64,000 nucleotides of DNA from Bacteroidia bacterium. GTDB lineage: Bacteria > Bacteroidota > Bacteroidia > SpSt-205. The stretch lies in contig JAOAHZ010000001.1 in the NCBI GenBank assembly GCA_026414975.1, positions 373,547 to 437,546 on the forward strand, given 5' to 3'. The notes under the pieces are model-generated. The model searched no databases and had not been told where the DNA came from. It saw only the letters and a program-made list of their open reading frames with translations. This document shows, piece by piece, positions 62,136-64,000 of the stretch. The translations under genes and the position numbers were made by a program. Positions within the stretch are counted from its first letter, which is position 1. Each line of letters begins with the position of its first letter.

Positions 62136-63999
62136 CGGGAATCAAGATTACAGCTCGGTATGTATAGGCTCCTGCATCTAAAGGTTGTCCATCTTTTCCT
62201 TCTCCTTTCCATTCTGAAATGTTGTCCCCAGCAAATACTATCTGTCCCCATCGGTCAAAGATTTCTAATCTAGTAAAATAAAAGCCTTCTTCCGTGGGTA
62301 AAATGCGAAAGCTGTCGTTTCGACCATCGCCGTTTGGCGAAAAAGCATTGGGAAGATAAACGCGTCGCGGAAGAATCTGAATACAATCGGTGCAGACATA
62401 AAAGTCAGAGCATCCCAGATCATTCTCCACGTATAGGACTACAGAGTAGACTCCGGGTGCTGAATACACATGCTCTATTTCCCTGCTCGATGCATCGGTA
62501 GTAAGGCGGTTAAGGTCTCCGAAGTCCCAGACATGAGTGACGGCCCCCTGAGACTGAGAAATAAACCGAATGCGGGGGTTATTCATAGTCGTGAGACGGG
62601 GGGACAGCTCAAAAGCGGCTTGCGGAGATGGGATAACCTCCACAGGAAACTCATCCACGCTTTCACAGGTGCCTTGACGCAAATAGACAACAAATGTATC
62701 CCGTCCTACAGGGAGGCGCCCTGCCTCATACAAGCTTCCAGTAGTGAGAAAATAAGGATTGGTCGTAGAGAAACCTCCACTGGCTCTAATCCGCTCTATA
62801 CTTCCTCTAAACCACAGTATGTCACTGCGATTCGGCACAGCAGACAAAGTGAGGGCAACCCCGCTGCACACCTGATTAGGGGCTGAGATGCGTATTGAAG
62901 TGCCAGACTCCACATACACAGAGTCCGTATAAACCATACCGCCACAAGTAGTGCCTAAAACCACCCAAGAAATGTATACCCAGCTGCCTACATCTCTTGG
63001 ATCAGGTATGTAGTAAGCTTCAGGGACAAGAATACTGGGATAAAAGACACCATTTCCATTAGGGGTGGTCCAAAAGCCCCCTGCACCTGATGTGATTTCT
63101 CCCCTCAGACGCACTCGCCCCCCGTAGCAAACATATCGGTTGGCAGAGTTTATAGAGAAGCTGCCCTGGGCATCCGTAGGATTTACTGTGAGCTGAAGGC
63201 ACAGAGTATCCTTATTCCTATCTCGACAGAGCGTCGTATCTTCAGGGCGAATAACCCAACAGATCGTAACTTGATTGAAATCTCCTAGGCCTACCACATA
63301 TAGCCCACTGGGGTTTGTAGAGTCTATAAAGGTACCTGTACCATTCGGAGTGAGCCAAATACCAGGTCCCACTGCGTTTAAGCTGATTGTATCCCCTTGA
63401 CAACCAGGCGAAGTCATCCCATAAAACTCTCTTACAAGACCGCTACTCGATACAGTCAAGGTAACAGGGCTGCTGTAGACCTCACATCTGCCATAATACA
63501 GCTTGACCCGGTAGGCATGCACTCCTGAAGGAAGAGAAGGGGTTAAGTATAAGGGGAGGGTAGGATTGCTCCCTTCATTGAGTATATCGGTCCATGTAGA
63601 GCCAACTTCTTTCTGCCATCGAAGGCTATCGGGTGGAGCAGAGAGCCCTGTTAGTTCTAAAGAAGCAGATTGTCCATCGCATAAGGTAGTGGAACTAGCT
63701 ACTATACTCCCGCCCGACGATGGGCAAGCCCGAACAACTACATACTTCTGTACTTTACTGGAGCAGGGATTGCCGGAGAAACTGTATCTTACTAATAGAG
63801 TGTCTACCCGAGGTGGAGTGGGGCTCTGATCAAATCTTACGGCCATAGACGGCCCACTGCCTAAATAAGTAGAGGAGCTTCCCGCTATAAGGTACCAGTC
63901 AGTCATAGCAGATGTTTGAGACAGCGTATAGACAGCTTCTGTTCCTGGATAGACACTATCTGGTCCATAGATGTGAAGAGGTGTAGGAGCATAAACCAT
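62089..63999 (-). CDS. large secreted protein with T9SS type B sorting domain, 5' end outside the window
   Basis: The last 636 or more residues of a gliding-type surface protein; the frame reaches the window edge, so the start lies beyond. It contains several Ig-like domains (about 100-450; SGGSIVASSTTLCDGQSASL), a PKD-like domain near 470-540 (VTHVWDFGDLNRLTT, VYSAPGVYSVVLYVEN) and the type B sorting domain at the end (YLPNAFSPNGDGRNDSFRI, LEIFDRWGQIVFAG, LDAGAYTYRAVI). Type B substrates generally need a SprF partner, which is the next gene. Probably adhesin- or matrix-like. Confidence 0.88.
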   Translation of the reverse strand: MVYAPTPLHIYGPDSVYPGTEAVYTLSQTSAMTDWYLIAGSSSTYLGSGPSMAVRFDQSPTPPRVDTLLVRYSFSGNPCSSKVQKYVVVRACPSSGGSIVASSTTLCDGQSASLELTGLSAPPDSLRWQKEVGSTWTDILNEGSNPTLPLYLTPSLPSGVHAYRVKLYYGRCEVYSSPVTLTVSSSGLVREFYGMTSPGCQGDTISLNAVGPGIWLTPNGTGTFIDSTNPSGLYVVGLGDFNQVTICWVIRPEDTTLCRDRNKDTLCLQLTVNPTDAQGSFSINSANRYVCYGGRVRLRGEITSGAGGFWTTPNGNGVFYPSILVPEAYYIPDPRDVGSWVYISWVVLGTTCGGMVYTDSVYVESGTSIRISAPNQVCSGVALTLSAVPNRSDILWFRGSIERIRASGGFSTTNPYFLTTGSLYEAGRLPVGRDTFVVYLRQGTCESVDEFPVEVIPSPQAAFELSPRLTTMNNPRIRFISQSQGAVTHVWDFGDLNRLTTDASSREIEHVYSAPGVYSVVLYVENDLGCSDFYVCTDCIQILPRRVYLPNAFSPNGDGRNDSFRILPTEEGFYFTRLEIFDRWGQIVFAGDNISEWKGEGKDGQPLDAGAYTYRAVILIPDEGLFTYTGLVHIVR

Positions 64000-64000
64000 C

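Overview
The window comes from a member of the Bacteroidota. Supporting signs are type IX secretion (T9SS) sorting domains of both types A and B, PorP/SprF-like and PorE-like T9SS proteins, a fused LpxC-FabZ enzyme, a type III glutamine synthetase, the acpP-fabF-rnc cluster, and many promoters of the Bacteroidota class (TAnnTTTG near -7, sometimes with TTG 16-20 bases upstream). Complex I subunit A, an aerobic phenylacetyl-CoA epoxidase operon and a 2,4-dienoyl-CoA reductase suggest a respiring heterotroph. Genes are packed tightly. No tRNA or rRNA gene, CRISPR array, insertion sequence or prophage was seen; the only RNA gene is RNase P RNA. A finer taxonomic placement cannot be read from the sequence.

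Layout. 1-2 kb: end of a glycosyltransferase run, whose second gene carries an in-frame stop. 2-6.2 kb: sufU-sufT, an exported acidic protein, bcp, an MBL-fold hydrolase, a SUI1 factor, rdgB and udk. 6.2-8.6 kb (-): rnpB directly behind a PorE-like T9SS protein. 8.6-13.8 kb: alaS, a thioredoxin-TPR protein and a zinc-ribbon membrane protein. 13.8-18.4 kb (-): two small envelope proteins, a 970-residue PKD protein with a T9SS tail, and rnhB. 18.4-24.2 kb: thioesterase, dapD, envelope barrel, M32 carboxypeptidase, ABC exporter, GT2. 24.2-31.2 kb: holB, ahcY, and a gapA-pgk-thioredoxin-grpE-dnaJ operon on the minus strand. 31.2-35.4 kb: a HmuS-like haem protein and a paaABC-arsC-paaD operon. 35.6-44.6 kb: prenyl synthase, glnN, a YfhO-type membrane protein, a DUF58 protein and acpP-fabF-rnc. 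44.9-53.2 kb: outer-membrane barrel, recQ, a secreted M1 peptidase, an SPFH/SHOCT protein, an orphan histidine kinase, a DUF1573 protein, infC and nuoA. 53.3-59.6 kb (-): a lipid A operon (FTCD-like enzyme, lpxD, lpxC-fabZ) continuing into an ABC ATPase, a DUF1571/LysM protein and a DECR-like reductase. 59.6-64 kb (-): a type B T9SS substrate, PorP/SprF and a PAS/SpoIIE phosphatase in one transcription unit.

The most unusual property is how expression seems to begin. More than a dozen first-in-operon genes have the -7 box ending only 3-8 bases before the start codon, most often exactly 4, so their mRNAs are probably leaderless or nearly so. Downstream genes usually overlap their predecessor by 1, 4 or 11 bases. 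At 41.55 kb two such promoters sit back to back and the divergent start codons are only 28 bases apart. Other points of interest are a pair of matching 43-base perfect palindromes 26 kb apart, a duplicated promoter-like element ahead of the PKD protein, arsC inside the paa operon, the phosphatase beside PorP/SprF, and a nuoA tail reading antisense through infC.
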